DNA of 64,000 nt, from contig NC_031478.1 in the NCBI RefSeq assembly GCF_000006565.2, positions 2,029,874-2,093,873 on the forward strand. The letters run 5' to 3'. Shown here piece after piece: positions 25,483-39,100 of this stretch (positions are counted from its first letter, which is position 1; each line of letters begins with the position of its first letter). Below the pieces are notes generated by a model. The model saw nothing but the letters and a program-made list of their open reading frames with translations, was not told the origin of the DNA and made no database searches. The DNA comes from Toxoplasma gondii ME49. Lineage: Eukaryota > Apicomplexa > Conoidasida > Eucoccidiorida > Sarcocystidae. The translations under genes and the position numbers were made by a program.

Positions 25483-26162
25483 CTGAAGCAGAATACGACA
25501 CACAAAACACAAGCGGCGTCACGATGGAAAGGCACAGTTGATCTCCAATAATCGCCTCACTGATTAGTAGAAGAGAGCAGACGACAATCTAGAAACCATT
25601 CTGTGCCTCCTCGAATGATTCAACCATGTGGCGATTCATTTTTTTAGGTGAATCTGTCAGTTCTATTGAGTATATTTGAAAATGAGAGCAGCACTAGTCG
25701 CATCTGAAACAGACATGCAAAATGTTGCGAAGAAACAAATGCATGTGCCACACAGCGAGTGTGAGAACGACGGAAACATAAAACTGTACGTGCGGAGGAC
25801 GAAAACACGATCTGATACATGGGCAGCAGATCGATCTTTGCTAGGTCCGATCTAGGTGGATGTCTGAGTGTGCGCAACAATCCGGCAATGACTCACAGCA
25901 ACGAATTATTTCTGAATAAAACATCAAAAATTTAGGAGGCATAATCTCCCTGAAGACCCTCCGCATGCACATGGTTGTGGGTGGCCTCCCCATCGCGCAC
26001 GGCAGGCATTTCCTCGACACGTAGGCATGACGCTCCCCTTGACATCTACTGTTTGTCGTGTTACTTGCGTGCTGTCGAAACTTCCCCGAGATCTAACAGT
26101 TTGGCCGTCGTCTACCATTCAGATAGTGGTCTCCAGCCTGTCCGCACTGCTGCTCGAAGGAC
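25483..26162. other. Spacer between the kinase stop and the first resolved exon of the disordered-protein gene
   Basis: About 680 bases that should contain the kinase 3' UTR and the 5' exon(s) and promoter of the downstream minus-strand gene. Several ATG-initiated short frames exist on the minus strand, for example near 25820, but none ends at a donor in the phase needed (2) to join the exon beginning at 25482. Confidence 0.45.
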
Positions 26163-29100
26163 TTACTTAGCCGCAGTGCAGAGGAGCTGAAGCTGCTGAA
26201 CGATGCTCCGGAACGGGGGTCGATGTCGCTCGTCCGCTTGAATACAGCTGTGAATGCACACAGAAAGCAGCTCCGGATACTGTGATATTTCAATAGCGAC
26301 TCACTGAAGAATACTGGAATACTGTATGGAACCACGGACGCATCCGTGTCAAAGCACTGCTCAGAATTGGAGATCCAAGCGAGGGACTAAGACGAACCCA
26401 GCGAGGCAATATCGAAATGTTGTTGTTTCCTCGCGCGAGGATGTCGTTGGCAGAAGCTGACTGTAACAGGTCACGCCGGCCTCCGTGTTGATGCCATGCC
26501 CATTTCATTTTGTCAAAAGCAAACTATCGTAAAGAACCAACCTGAAGGCAAGGATTGCCAGGGATTGAGCAAGGTGTGGAGGGAATCGAGCGCGCGGGTC
26601 AATGTAACCAAGAGTTCGACGAATGGATGTCCCGATAGTCGAGAGCAGATAACTGATGCTTCCATCGGCGTTCTGCAGAGATGAATTCACTCGGGAGGTT
26701 TCACTTCTATTTTCCGATGGCTAATATCAGCGAGCGTGCTAGGTAACAGACAATTGCCAGCCACGCACGAACGTCTGAGGGACTTCTTCTCAATCTATCT
26801 CGGCTTTTTTGTGGTTGCCAGTGTAGACGACGGCGTATGTCAGACTGGTTTCGTCAAGGCATGCAATCTCTTTCCGCAAGTCACGCAACAGGAGTGACTC
26901 CACTGCGTAGAGAGGTTTTGTTTGGGAATGTGCACACGAAAGAAACGGGAACACCACCAGACAGGACTGAAAAGAAAACCTCTACTCGGTGAAAACTTAC
27001 GAGTACTGCAGGGGGTCTGGCCGTCAGTAGCTCTAACAGAACCATACCGAATGAGTATACCTCTGTCATTTCCGTGACAACCGCGCTGCATGACACAATC
27101 GAGAGAACTCCCTTTAACTAGGACGATACCACGTTCGCGTCAAGGTGTCAAAAGCACACATCAGCTGCATATTACGCTACGCCCACGGATAAAGTTCGCC
27201 AAATGGCGTAGGCTCCCGCCTAATTTTCGTCCAACTCGACTCCGGCAACATACGAGCAGTACGAAAACCCTGAGTGTGCCGGAAAGCTCGTAGTTTCCGT
27301 GCCGTTTTTGCTGCAGTAGCGCCCACCTGGAAGCGTTTTACACCTCGACTCTGCCTGTTTCCGGATTGACTTCCCAAGCTACGTTCAGCAAAAGGGTAGA
27401 ACAAAGGAGCAGCCGGGGCGTCTTGGACTTGGCAAAAAAATCTTGAATCCTCCAGCTCTCCCCGTGACTACTGAGCGAACTCGAAACACAAATTCGCCGA
27501 ACTTTCCAGCTTGAGGTACCCTTTGAAGACCAAGTAGGTGCTACCAGCATAACAACGCCAGCTCACCTTGAAATGTATTTCGGATCGGCGTAGCCAATTG
27601 TGCCCGCTGTTTGCTTCACTGCACAGCCGTTCTCGCCTTTTTTGGCTAGACACGCAAGGCCGAAATCAGCCACCTGCACCGAAAAAAGATGAAGGGACTT
27701 TTAGCTCCACCACACACTCGTGGTCCCCATTGGGCACGTCCAATAACGAGACGGTTGAACACTCGCACGGCATTGTCTTGTCGGAATAAGAATGGACACT
27801 GGCCGCGCAGCAGAGGAGATGCGAAAAACGCATCCTTCAAATTGCAGAACCAGGTCAGCTTTACTCGGATGGCTTCAGGGTGGTAGAACATTGTTCCTTG
27901 AGCGCTGTTTAACGACAAAAGAACCCCTCACACGTCTTATCCAATCTTCCACGTACGGCAGGTCTTTCAAAAGACAGACACATTGGCGTTTCCCTGAGAG
28001 CTCCAAAAACCCTCTGACGCGGTGTTCCGTGTTGTGCCTCTACGTGTGCAGATGCGTGACTCACCTTTGCGCTGTTGTGCTTGTCGAGCAGAATGTTCGC
28101 TGTTTTAATGTCTCGATGATACACTTGAGGACTGTGATGCTGTAAATGCGACAAAGCACTGGCAGAGTCAAGAGCCAGGGAAAGCCGATCTTGCCACGAA
28201 AGGAGAGGACCTGAGAAAACAAAGACCGAGATTCAAACCTTGCTAAAATGCTCACGGAGTGCCTGACACCGGCAATGCAAATAGCCTGTGACTAAACAGG
28301 CTAGATGTCCCTCACGAGCAGTTATCGTTGGTTTTCCCGACCGTCAGATACTCGAGAGTTTTTGCCCCCCCACGCCGTCCCTCTGTCGCGTGTCTCGATG
28401 GTTCACGAAGGAGGGTCACTCTTTGTGGTACGGCCACAGCTGTCGGCAAGGAAATCATGTGGCATCTCGACGCCGTTTCGAATACAGTGCATTCTACGAG
28501 GAATCTTCTCCAATGCAGTCGCGAGTTTCTAGCTGAGGAGAATCGAGCAAATTATATTCCTTTCAAACTCAGGCGTCTCAAGAACCACTGCAGGAGAGAT
28601 ATACTGTACTAGTCGCCGTTGCCAGCTGGTCCCTGGTCGGCCTCTGTGTTTGAGTCGAGCTCTGGTGTTGCCGCACAGAACAACGTAGACGACAGAGTTC
28701 CGTCAAACACTCAGCTCCTGTTGACGACAGCCATTAAGTCACCGCCACCGAAAAACGAAGCTCACCTTTCTGAAGACGCATGCCTACGTCCCCTCCAGAG
28801 AGGAGCTCGTAGACAAGAAATCGATCCTTCCCATGGCGGGCGAACCCCAAGAGAATGACAAGATGCGGGTGCCTGGACAGCACAGTCAATGCAGCAAGGG
28901 ACCCCCTAACTGGCGATTCGCTTTGGCGATGTTACAGCCAAGTGGACACCACTCGCAGACCACCACAATTCCAAATGCAGCCCGGTATCGAGCTTTCGTT
29001 GTTCGGTCGAAGATTCACGTGCACGTCGCTGGCTGCTCTTTGCAAAAAGCGGGGTGGCATGATGAACAATTTCTTTTCTTCTATAATGCAAAGCACGACG

Positions 29101-29840
29101 TCAGGCGTTGTAGAGGCCGACCCTGAACAGTTCTGCCCAATCCAGTTCAAGAAAGCATGACTGAAAGCAGCAAAAAACTGCTTGCAAAGACTTGCGCTCT
29201 TGTTGGCCACCCGGGCAAAACCTGGAGCAAAATTCGTACCTGAATTTCGAAAGTACTTGGACTTCCTTCTCGAACCCAGCTTCCCTGGGCTTATGCAGCC
29301 ACTTAACAGCCACAGCTACTCCATCGCGCAACACGCCTTCATAGACATTTCCATATGCTCCCTGGCCCAGAATCACCGAGAACCCTGCTGTTGCCGCGTA
29401 AAGCTCCTGAAACCGAAAGTTTACAATTACACGGCTGTACCTGTCTTTCAGATATTCGCAGATCCTGGTAGAACTCTGCGGAAACGGTGTAATCTACCGA
29501 CCACACCAAATGTTTACTCGCAGCACTACTGAAGCTGCACTGTCTCGGAACTCAGCCCTGGGCGAAAGCTGGAAACCCCACTAACAATATGAAGAATATA
29601 AGCCTATGGCGGGACCGGCGCCATGCTCCTTCTGATATGTTTGCGTGGCACATGAGATAGTCTTACTTCATATGAATACTCCAGTGAAATGTCATTGAGA
29701 GCGTCGTCCTCTGTGCTTCGACTAGCGTTTTCGCCGTCGTCATTCATATTGTCACCTTTCACGGGCTTCTCCATGTTCCTCGCGTCCACAGCCTCCACTT
29801 CGTTATCCCGCTGCTTCACGCCCGGCGGTCCGGTTTCCAT
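26163..29840 (-). CDS. Plant-type receptor-like cytoplasmic / IRAK-like protein kinase (TKL group)
   Basis: Eight exons: 29840-29667, 29406-29240, 28872-28766, 28210-28065, 27673-27567, 27085-27001, 26672-26542 and 26247-26163. All phases agree; 1002 nt gives 333 residues. The ATG at 29840 lies in GCCATGG with an in-frame TGA just upstream. Residues 1-58 are acidic and the rest is one kinase domain. The glycine loop GQGAYGNV is at 72-79, preceded by [10 protein letters not shown], which resembles the E-L-x-x-A-T-x-x-F of plant RLKs. Catalytic residues are Lys93, Glu106, HRD 181-183 with Lys185 and Asn188, and DFG 201-203. [10 protein letters not shown] follows, then [17 protein letters not shown]. 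The gatekeeper is Tyr (LVYE, about 135), as in IRAKs and plant RLKs. The last exon supplies subdomain XI (RHRPPF, then IVQQLQLL). All catalytic residues are present, so it is predicted active and cytoplasmic. No signal peptide or membrane helix is seen. Confidence 0.92.
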
Positions 29841-32800
29841 GGCGAGAAAGACGCTTTGAACGTTTCACCTTAGTGCCTGCGACGCGCGAGGAAAAACATG
29901 GCAGACATCCTTCTAGTTCGAGGACTGCAAGGCTTGAGAGCATTGTGGACGGGTGGGAACTGCGTTGTATCGCTAGCTGTCAGTGACGTCCGTATCACGT
30001 CGAGGCCTCGGATTTCCAAGCGTTGCATGACATGGTGGGTGGTTTCCCTCTAGATCCATCGTCAAAGCCCTGTCGCGCACAATGAACGGAGTGACAGACT
30101 GACGCAAGCTCTTGCGCTGGCGTCCCAGAGAACGCGCTTGGTCTCATTTGCGGTCGGCTTGGCAGTAGGCGAGGAAGCAGTAAAACAGTTGATTCTCCGG
30201 ATGCTCTGCGCCAACGGGAGAAGGACGCACAAGGCACTGGGTCCGTAGCAGCCTCGTTTATGTTAGTGAGGAAAAATATGGGACGTTGTCGCGAGAAAAA
30301 CACAAACTTACACGAGGGCCGACGGAGCAGGAGAACTCGCCTCAGCGGCCCACCGGATGCGAAGGCTCCATTTGGATCGGAGTTCTCTGTTTCTCCCTCA
30401 CGGAGCTTTACCAGCCCGACAGACGAAGAAACAGATGGATCAGGACCTGGTTCTTCCGTGTTCTGAAAGAATCCTGAGGCACATTGACGCGGATCCTTCC
30501 TTCGAAAAAAACCAGCTTGCCGCAAAGCCAGTGCAGGCTGTCTGTAAAGCGGGCTGTTGTATATCGTGGATGAGACCGTCGCCTGTCTGGGGAGGCGAAG
30601 TGGGACAACCCGTGTGTGTAAAAGGCCACTCGCAATATGTTATTGCGCTTGCACTGACCAGTCCAGAACGGACCAGGCAGTGCTAAAAACATTCGGATTG
30701 AATCACGGACTTTCTGGAACAATCGCAGATCACTAGATACCCGGCAACTGCAGGGCCTCCACCTCGGTCAGTACTAGCCGTCCGCCGTAGGTGTAAAAAC
30801 CTGCGTGTGGCAGGCTTGAAAATCCCCTGCGGATTGCTGGTTTTGGTGATATTTTCAGGTCGGACGTGTGCACGTGAAGGGGCTGTCGAAGATTGAGAGA
30901 ACGTGCGAAAGCACAAGTCGGGGGACAACGCAGACACGACAGGATCTAGCCCTGCATCAACCGAACAAAATTCCAACGTGTCGGCATTGGGTGTGTGCCC
31001 TCGCTACCACAAAAACAAGCCAGGTGATCTCAGCGGAAGATAGCAGAAACCAAAACTGGGCGTCGACTATCTCAGCAGCGCAACACCGTGGAAAGTATTC
31101 GCCTCTTATACGATGTTGTTTTTGGAATGGTTTTCTTCGATCCTATGCAGGAAAAAAGAGGGCTAGCGCTTGCATGCTCACCGCAAGGCAATGCCTAAAG
31201 AGAGTGAAAGGCTTTCCTCTGTTCGATCGAGTCTCTTCTGCAAATCATGTTTAGAAGATATGGATAATTCCCCCGATATGAACACGAAGACAAAAAGAAG
31301 GGACACTAGGAACAGCCACAGCGAGGAGCAAATGCATCGTTTCTCAGACGACACAACAGGTAGGGACAGGGTACACTGTCCCGCCCGATAAGGCAGAGAG
31401 GAGAGGCGTGTGAGAGGAGGGATGCATCCAAGACAACCGAACCGCACACCGGGTGCGGGATCGAGGCGTAAACACAACGTTCAGGAGGCAGAAAATTAGA
31501 GAAACTTGACACGTTTGGGTCAAGCTACGGGGCAGCCAAGCATCTATGGCATAGTACGAACGCTAATGGGATAAACACGGGCTTTTTTTGTCGGGCACGT
31601 GGCTGGGTCTCGCTGTCCCGTGCGCATTCGCGTTTTCCCGCCCGCTTTGCGATCACTATTGCGGGCTCCGACGCCTCGCAAGTCAAGCCGTCACCTAATC
31701 CAGTCGGTTATCCTGATTTAGCAGACAGAAACGTGAGTCACAGTTTCTGCTTTTTGAGAAAAAACACGGATTGTTGGACGGCCGGGGTTTCGCTGCAGGA
31801 CGCCAATGACAGTCTTGGACGCGTGACACGCAGGAACGATGGGTAAGATTTTTATTAGACGTACAGACGAGATGACGGAACAGGGTGGCGGCTGCCTAGA
31901 GGCAGGAGGACAACTTCCCCAACAGTATGAGCAGAAATGCACACGATTCAAAACATTGCTATAGTGAAATGATTGTTCACTGCAGCACGGTCGCGAAGCC
32001 AGGTGAGTTACCATATTTATGCTGTGAGAAGGCGGCGGCTCAACATGTGTGTTTCAAGGAGGCGTCGTGACAGAAGCTCACTGATCTTCTCCACAACACT
32101 CAAGGTAACGCTAACGTTTCGAATGAGCCATACAGGTGCGGACCCTCGAGGTACGTTCACCTAGTATGCCACCTTAGTTCAAATCAACTCCCAGCGGACT
32201 TTAAAGCAACGTTTTCAGACGGCGTCAGTGAATATGCGGAGCCATCCAGTCCTCAACCCTGACTCTGGAAGGGTTTTCCCTGACCCACTGTAGCAATAGG
32301 ATCGGCAGATCTTCATCCTGTGGAATTGATCCATGAACTGAACATACCTCTACAAATACCAGGAGTGTCGGTGAGACACTGGAAAACTGAATGGAGAGCT
32401 GGCTGTTTGGAACGTCTCATCAGTTTACGGATAGGATAGGAATCCCAAGTTCAACCACTGGTCAAATCAGTGTCGAATTATTTAAGGTAGAAACTTATCA
32501 ATTTGGATGTGTTACGATGATGCGCATACGTGCGGGCAGCTACATTATCTCTTATATAGTCGAGATGCCACAAAAGCTTCCACATCCTCCTCAGTGGTAC
32601 TCACTTTGTGATGTGCACTGGCGGCCATAACGTCCTGACAGTATCCGCTTCATCGGAATGACTAATACTTCAGCGAACTTATGCCACCTCCACTAATATG
32701 TGTGCCCTTTGAAGTCATGAGCAACCTAATTCGAGACTGGAGAGTCGTCTGAAGCGGATGCGTACCCGGTATTGTAGTCTTACCACTACGGTATCTGCGG

Positions 32801-35800
32801 AGGAGCCTCTGACCTATGTAGAGAACAATCTTCCTGGTTAAAGATCAGCTTTAGAGGCTCACCACGATTTGATTTCGCCTGAAAATAGCCATGGAGTAGT
32901 CCGTCCTGCCCAAGGCTGGCCGCCTAACTGATGTTCCAGTAATTCTGAAAAACATCGACCGTTATGAGATGACGCACATTAAGGCACTGGATTAGCGAGT
33001 GTAGATCAGAAAAGCCCTCGAAAAAGCGACCAAGCTACAGGATCCTTTAACAGTGCACCCCGATGGCACCGGAGGCAACTATCGTTGCTGTGATAGACGC
33101 AATGCTGCCAGTAGTAGCTGAATCGCAGTTGTAGTCTATCATGCAATTGCAAACCAAGCGATACTGTGTTAATACTTGTGGATGGTTGTGCAGTATCAAC
33201 AAACAGATGCACTAAGACAAGACATCTCTTCTGAAAACAAAACTCCATCCTTGAGCTACAGGCAACTAGGTTCATCATGATTACTGTACACCGACCCACA
33301 GGACTGCTGACTCGGGAACGGCTTTTCTCCGGGGATCCCTTCCAGTTACAGGGTAAATATATGAAAAATATCCAGAAGGAATGCTTTTCAAAGCGTTATC
33401 ATGAAGTGATTCCGTTCAAAGGTCAAAGAAGATGTTTGTGAGCTAACGCTTTTCTGGAGCAGCCGTAGATGACGGATCATTTAAGCAATTCCAGTACTGA
33501 CGGCGATGCACTACAAAGAAACCGGTTCGTTTGCCCCCAAATTGAAGAGCTGCTCTCCATATGTGTCGATATACCAGACCTGTCGAAAATGGTAAGGACC
33601 GACTTCCGTACAATGTTGATAGGCACGAAAGGAACCCCATCTTGCCCGGTTACCTACAGCTCCGTCCACCAAAAGTTATGGTGACAGCAGCTGCTTCCGG
33701 GGGTATCTTCCATAGTGTTTCGTCCTCTGGCCAAAAAAACATTAACAAGTGCTCCCACATAGCACATGAAAGCAAGCCGACGGTCGAGATGCTTTTACAG
33801 GCAGAATGCAAAAGTGACTTCTTTCAACAACAGTCTGAGGCTAGTAGAAACGAGGTATAAGATACGCCATGGCACTATTTTAGTTGGTTGCCACCTTGCA
33901 GAGGCGCAACCTGTTTGACCCGGCTTGGTTTGAATTACCACGGCATTTGCGGAGCTCAAATTGAATCTGCCCAAACCTCGGACGGACGCTGGCGTCGTTC
34001 TTAACCTGCACGGCTTGCTAGTCGCCGGAGGAGGTCTCTCTTCTACCATCGAGGTGACTGGCACACACCGGATACGAGCCAAACTGGGGGCTTCAAGGAG
34101 TGAAACAACCACAGTCTGCCGCAAGAGAAAAATCATTTGAATGCTAACCTCGTTACTCACCTTCTCAGGAAGAGTATAATGTGCGCTAAAGGTGAACACT
34201 CGTCTAGCAACGTCGACCACGCTGGTCTGATTAGGACGCGCATACTTCCGTGCTCTCGTAGGTCGACGTTCCACATTCTCGTTTTAGCATTAAAAAAAAT
34301 CGCTACCTGTCACTACGCGAACGTCAAGGGTTGCGATATAAAATCGGACTCGACTTCACCTTGCGGAAAAAAAGGCTGTACAAGTGTTAAAGATAAATAC
34401 TCCACCAGAGCGAAGGCTAGCAGTTCGATCTTTCACGGTGCTGCCTCCGATGAAGGGGATCGCTTTCTTTCGATTGATGACCAGCACATTTTAGCAAATC
34501 CGCCTCCTGTCTTGATTGATTTCCAGCAGTCAGCCAACAGTTTTTTTCGTGCGAAGATGCCCACCCAGGTCTACAGAGGTCCGCTGCGTCCACAATTTTC
34601 ATCCCGCTTGATATTTTTGGGACGTTTTCCTCGAGAAAACATCAATTCACCGTCGCTCGACGTTGCCGCTCGACATGCAGCCCTCACACGGCGACCCGCC
34701 CGTTTCGTAGGGTGTGCCAAGCTTTTCTTTTCTCCGTCATCGGAATGGTTTTGCTTGTACCCTTCTTTTCTTACGTCTGATGAAGTTTTAAAACCAGGTT
34801 GCTGTACCCCAGAGAGTTCCGGTCTTTCCCGTGTCCCAGCCTGTGCGGTAACGTTGGGCGACTCCAGTTTCTGAAACCCAGTTCTGCGTTGCTTTGTCTT
34901 TCTGAACCGTTATTCTTTCCCTTAGATGCCTGAACATTTGAGAGCGTCTTTGCTGTCGCTGCCGCGTTGCTTTGTCGCATTTGGGCACTAAACTATGCAG
35001 TCTCACCTTGAGAGTGACTGAAAGGGGAGGCCCAGACACACGTGTTGGACCTCGACTCAGCAGGAGGCTCTTTCTCTTCGTTTCTTGACAGATTCTCTTT
35101 GTCGTACAGCTTTGCGTCATGCTTCTCTCTGCGGTCCTATTAAAGGATGTGCAGCCAATGCTGTTGGGTAGCACCGGTCCAGCTTGTGCCCGTTGTTGCG
35201 GTACTTGATTTCGTTTTTCCATCTGCGTTTATCACTATCTCGGGGGAACAGCATGGCGGCCGGCGTACCTGTATCTACCGGCAACAGTTGCCTATACAGT
35301 ACCAAGGCACGCATTTTTCAAAATCGTGCCTTGGAGTGCAACAGGAAAGGCACTTCTCGCCTTCTCATGCCCCTTTGTCAGGAGTTTGACGCAACGGCGT
35401 AGGAGCTAGAAATTGTTAGGCGTCCCGTTGCGATTGATGCCGTGGTTCTGCCTTGCGCTGTGCAGTCTCGGTGATAGTGACCTCTTTTCTCTTTGCGATC
35501 TGCAAAAAACATCCCACCTTGAAAGCAGGCTTGTCCGCATGCCTCAAGAAGATACGTAGGCAGAACAACCGTGCCACCAGCATCTCTGGCTCCACAGGAG
35601 TTTCCAAATTTTGTGGCATACGTGGAATTATGTGTCTTCTCGTATAGAATTTGTTTCGATCATCTTTACCTGCTTCTTTGCAACAATCCAAGCGTCATTT
35701 TGATTTTCTCGCATCTTCTTCGTTAAATGCTGATCTCTTGACTGAAAATTCCTGCCCTTCTCCGGTATCGCTACACTTCACTGCCCACTGTAGTTTCCAG

Positions 35801-36101
35801 TTTGCTTCTCGTCAAGCTCTTAACCGTGCTTGGCAGCCACGTTTTTCAGTGAGATCGTCATATCTGTAGCTGAACTGGTAGCGGCCACCGTTCCAACTCG
35901 ATTGACGTGATCTTTGGCCTTTTTGAGGAAGGGGTAACACTTACACGAGGAGTTTTAGAGGCCTCTTGCCTCCGCCGGACTCTCGTGTTGGCCTCGAGTC
36001 TTCTCGAGGCACCGTAGCTGTGTCTCAGCGCTTTGTGCGAGGGTCGGAGAAAGTCGAGCTCCGGTCCCCTTTTCTCTCCTTCACCCACATCGAGAAAAAC
36101 A
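29841..36101. other. About 6.3 kb divergent intergenic region between the kinase and VPS13
   Basis: The kinase and VPS13 are transcribed away from each other, so both promoters lie here. One exon-like piece is visible on the minus strand at about 30,466-30,309 (acceptor TTCTTTCAG, Ser/Pro/Glu-rich frame, donor GTAAGT), but it does not join the kinase start in phase. It could be a 5' UTR exon or part of another transcript. The stretch 31.7-33.9 kb is more AT-rich with dense stops. A 231-codon open frame from an ATG at 34179 to 34874 (+) has no recognisable protein character. No tRNA or rRNA gene was found by eye. Confidence 0.5.
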
Positions 36102-39100
36102 ATGTTTGTCGGACAAGTGCGCAAGTACGTAGACTCTGCGTTGGAGTCAGTCCTTTCGCCTTTCGTGGATTCCTTGGACAAGGCAGGATCTCTAGCCCGA
36201 AAACCGAAAAGAAAGGGGACATGTCCTTCCCGAGATCGAGATCCTGCGTCAGGAGGCAGTGGCCTCCCCTCTCGTTTGAGGACGACCAGGGATAGTGACT
36301 TCGTTGAGAGGAAGGAAGAAGAAAAACTAGGAGAAGTTTCCTCCGGCGAGGAGGGATCTGAGACACCGCGGGTCTGGTGGGCCCGCTGGAGACGTAAGAA
36401 TGAAAACCAGAACAAGAACCCAAGGAAATCAGCAGCAGATGGGTCACCTTTGTCAAGCGATGGGGACCCATTTCCACAGTCCGGCGTCTCAACAGATGCA
36501 CGTAGGCGGCGTACAAGCGATCTAACAGATGATGGAGTGACCAATTCTGGGGGGAGGACAAGTCAATATCGAGGTCACCGGAGCTCCACCGATGGAGCAA
36601 GTCCCAACAGAAAGGGGACTACCCAATCGAGCTCCGATGAGGGTGACCCGTCGTCACCTTCTTATGACGCCAGCCCGAAATGCGCAAGTGTCACAGGCAG
36701 CGGTGACATTGTCTACACAAATATCAAGTTACGCCGAGATCTTCTGTCGTCCTCAGGTCTCCCCTTCGTCCTGTCGGAAGGAGTCATCTCCTCTCTGCGC
36801 ATATCTATACCTCCTCTGCTATCTCTCGCTCCTCTTGCCGTTTCTGTTGAAGGTGTGCTCTTGTTGTTCACTCCTCTTCCTGGTGAACTGTGGAGTCCAA
36901 CTGAGGTTCGCCGTCGCGCCCAACAACATCGACGAGCTCTCATTGCAGATCTTGAGGAGCAAATTGAAAGTCAGGTCAGGGGAAGTCTCCGCTCGAGAAC
37001 GGTGCGTAGCCCCACCTCGCACACTAGCGGACTGTTCGGCAATTCAACGTCGTCTCATTACTTAGCCACCGAAAGGCATCTGTCCGGATATGGCACGCTA
37101 GGTTCAGCAGCTGATATGTCCGCTGTGGGTGGCTCGAACGCTGTCGGCGCAGGCACCGTGGGAGGAGTGGCAGGCGTGACAGGAGGTTCTCCTAACAGGG
37201 ATAGAACCAAATCTACAACAGGAGGCGGTGGAGTGCAGGCCTATATTCGTAATAACATCGAGCAGTGGCTCCTAGGGCGAATCAAGGTTAGTATTCGTAA
37301 TATTCACATTCGATATGAACACCCAGGAGGTGTGAGCGGTGCGCCGTTTTCGTGCGGCATAATCATCCCTTTCGTTCTTCTCAACCGGGGGATGCCTGAC
37401 GCGTCGTCTGCCAAAGTGACGCATGCAGCCGCTGCAGCGGCAGCGAAGGAGAAAGCGGAACGAGAAGCGAGGGAGCAAGACTTCAAGAACAACCGCGGGA
37501 ATCCGGCACACGTGAGCGAAGACCCACGAGAGCGCGAAATTAGTGAGTCGAAACGAAACCAAGCTGTTGACGGAGAGCGATACCGGCAGAGTTCGATCAC
37601 TGCGCGACAGGCGGCGTTGGTGAGAGGAGGCCCGAGTAGCAAGATGAGGGGTGCGGTGGACCTTGGCGACGCAGTTCTGGGCTCCTCTTGGAGAGTGGAG
37701 GAAGAAGGACAAGACAGTGTAAGTGAGGGTAGCGGGGCTACCGGCAAGAAAGAACCAGTACGTAAGATTTTGCTTTGCAGCATTGCCATGTACTGGAACA
37801 GCGGGGATACGCGGTTGATAAGCGGAAAACCGAAGGCGGTAGAGCAACTTTTCCTGTTAGCGGCACCTATGTGGTCGTCATCGCCCGTCAGCGCAGCACG
37901 GGCTGCCGCTGCGGATGCGGAAGCTGCCGCTACAGAACTGGCTGCCGGAGCAGCAGCGGGGAAAGGAAGAGATTGGCTTCAAGGAGCGCAGGGTGTGCTT
38001 CTGCGCACCCCACCCGAGCCGCCGTTGCCTGTGTGTACCAGTATCGAGCTGGGCGGCACTGAGGGCGCCGGAGATCGAGCGAAGCAGGAAGTCGTTTCGG
38101 CGCCCCTGTCGCATGCGGCACTTGCAAGGACTCGACAGACATCTCGAGGCTTGGAGGGATGCAGCTGGTTGTTGCGACTCTCATTTTTCGAATTCGCCGT
38201 GGTCCTGCAGCAGAGTGAGAAAGAATCACCTCACAGCTTTGACATTCGTGTTAACGGCCACGTGGACCCGGTCATTTTGCATGTGAACCGAGACATGCTC
38301 ACGGACATGCGGTCGTTGCAAATGCATATGAACGGTTTTTCTTTTTTCACAAAGTCCGTGCTGGTCACTCCCGCGTTTTTTCGCGGTCTGCTTGATAAAC
38401 AGAAAAACGATTCCGCTGGCGGACTTCGGCTCCCTGGGCGGATCGAGAACGTTACCAGCACCGCTGCCGGGTCGGTTTCGCGGGAACCAACTCGCGGTGT
38501 ACTTCTGCAGGCCTCGCGGTATAGCGGCAATGAATGGGTTCCCTCTGCTTGCCAGCGGTTTGATGAATCCGCCAAGGATTCTGAAAGGGGGGCATTTCTT
38601 TCCGCTCCGCCACCTGACCACCGGCGAAGCATGGCTACCCTGCCCTTTTCGGCTTCTTCCAGCCGGTCCATCCGGGCTCGGCACCGGTGGAGATTTGCTG
38701 TAACAGGTGTGTGCTGGCTGCGGCAGCTACAGAAACTCGGATCATCGATGCAGTCCCTAGTTTCACCTCCCGTCCTCACGATTCTGAAGCAGCAGCGAAC
38801 TTACATTGAGCTCCGCTGTAGATATCGCTGTGAGGTGGCCAAGGCTCGCGCAGCCCGAGCCAATGCTTCATTGCTTTCTACAGTGTACGGGAAGCCTTCG
38901 AGATCTGAATCAATGCAGAAGGAACTTGCTAGAGAGCTGCGCAAAATGGAAGAAGATGACCTTCTTTACCTGCCGACAGAGCTGGTGCTTCTGTGGTACC
39001 GTCAAGCAGTCCTCGATCCTGGCCTTCCCCCCTACGACTTGTTTCTTCTCCACCGGCATTCGCATGCCGAGGGTGACGAAATCGAGACAGACTCCGAAGA

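Noticed and set aside
25483..25535. Signal peptide at the start of the disordered-protein gene (hydrophobic stretch containing CVLCVVFC)
   Set aside because: The frame there begins with GTG, not ATG, and the stretch coincides with a strong polypyrimidine acceptor ending TTCAG at 25483. It is more likely the 3' end of an intron.
29995..30525. 176-codon minus-strand open frame as a gene of its own
   Set aside because: Most of it is probably chance. Only the 158-base part with good splice sites (about 30309-30466) merits attention, and it is listed as a finding.
34179..34874. 231-codon open frame on the + strand upstream of VPS13
   Set aside because: It has no recognisable domain, signal or protein-like composition, no clear initiation context and no splice partners. 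Frames of this length occur by chance in balanced-GC DNA.
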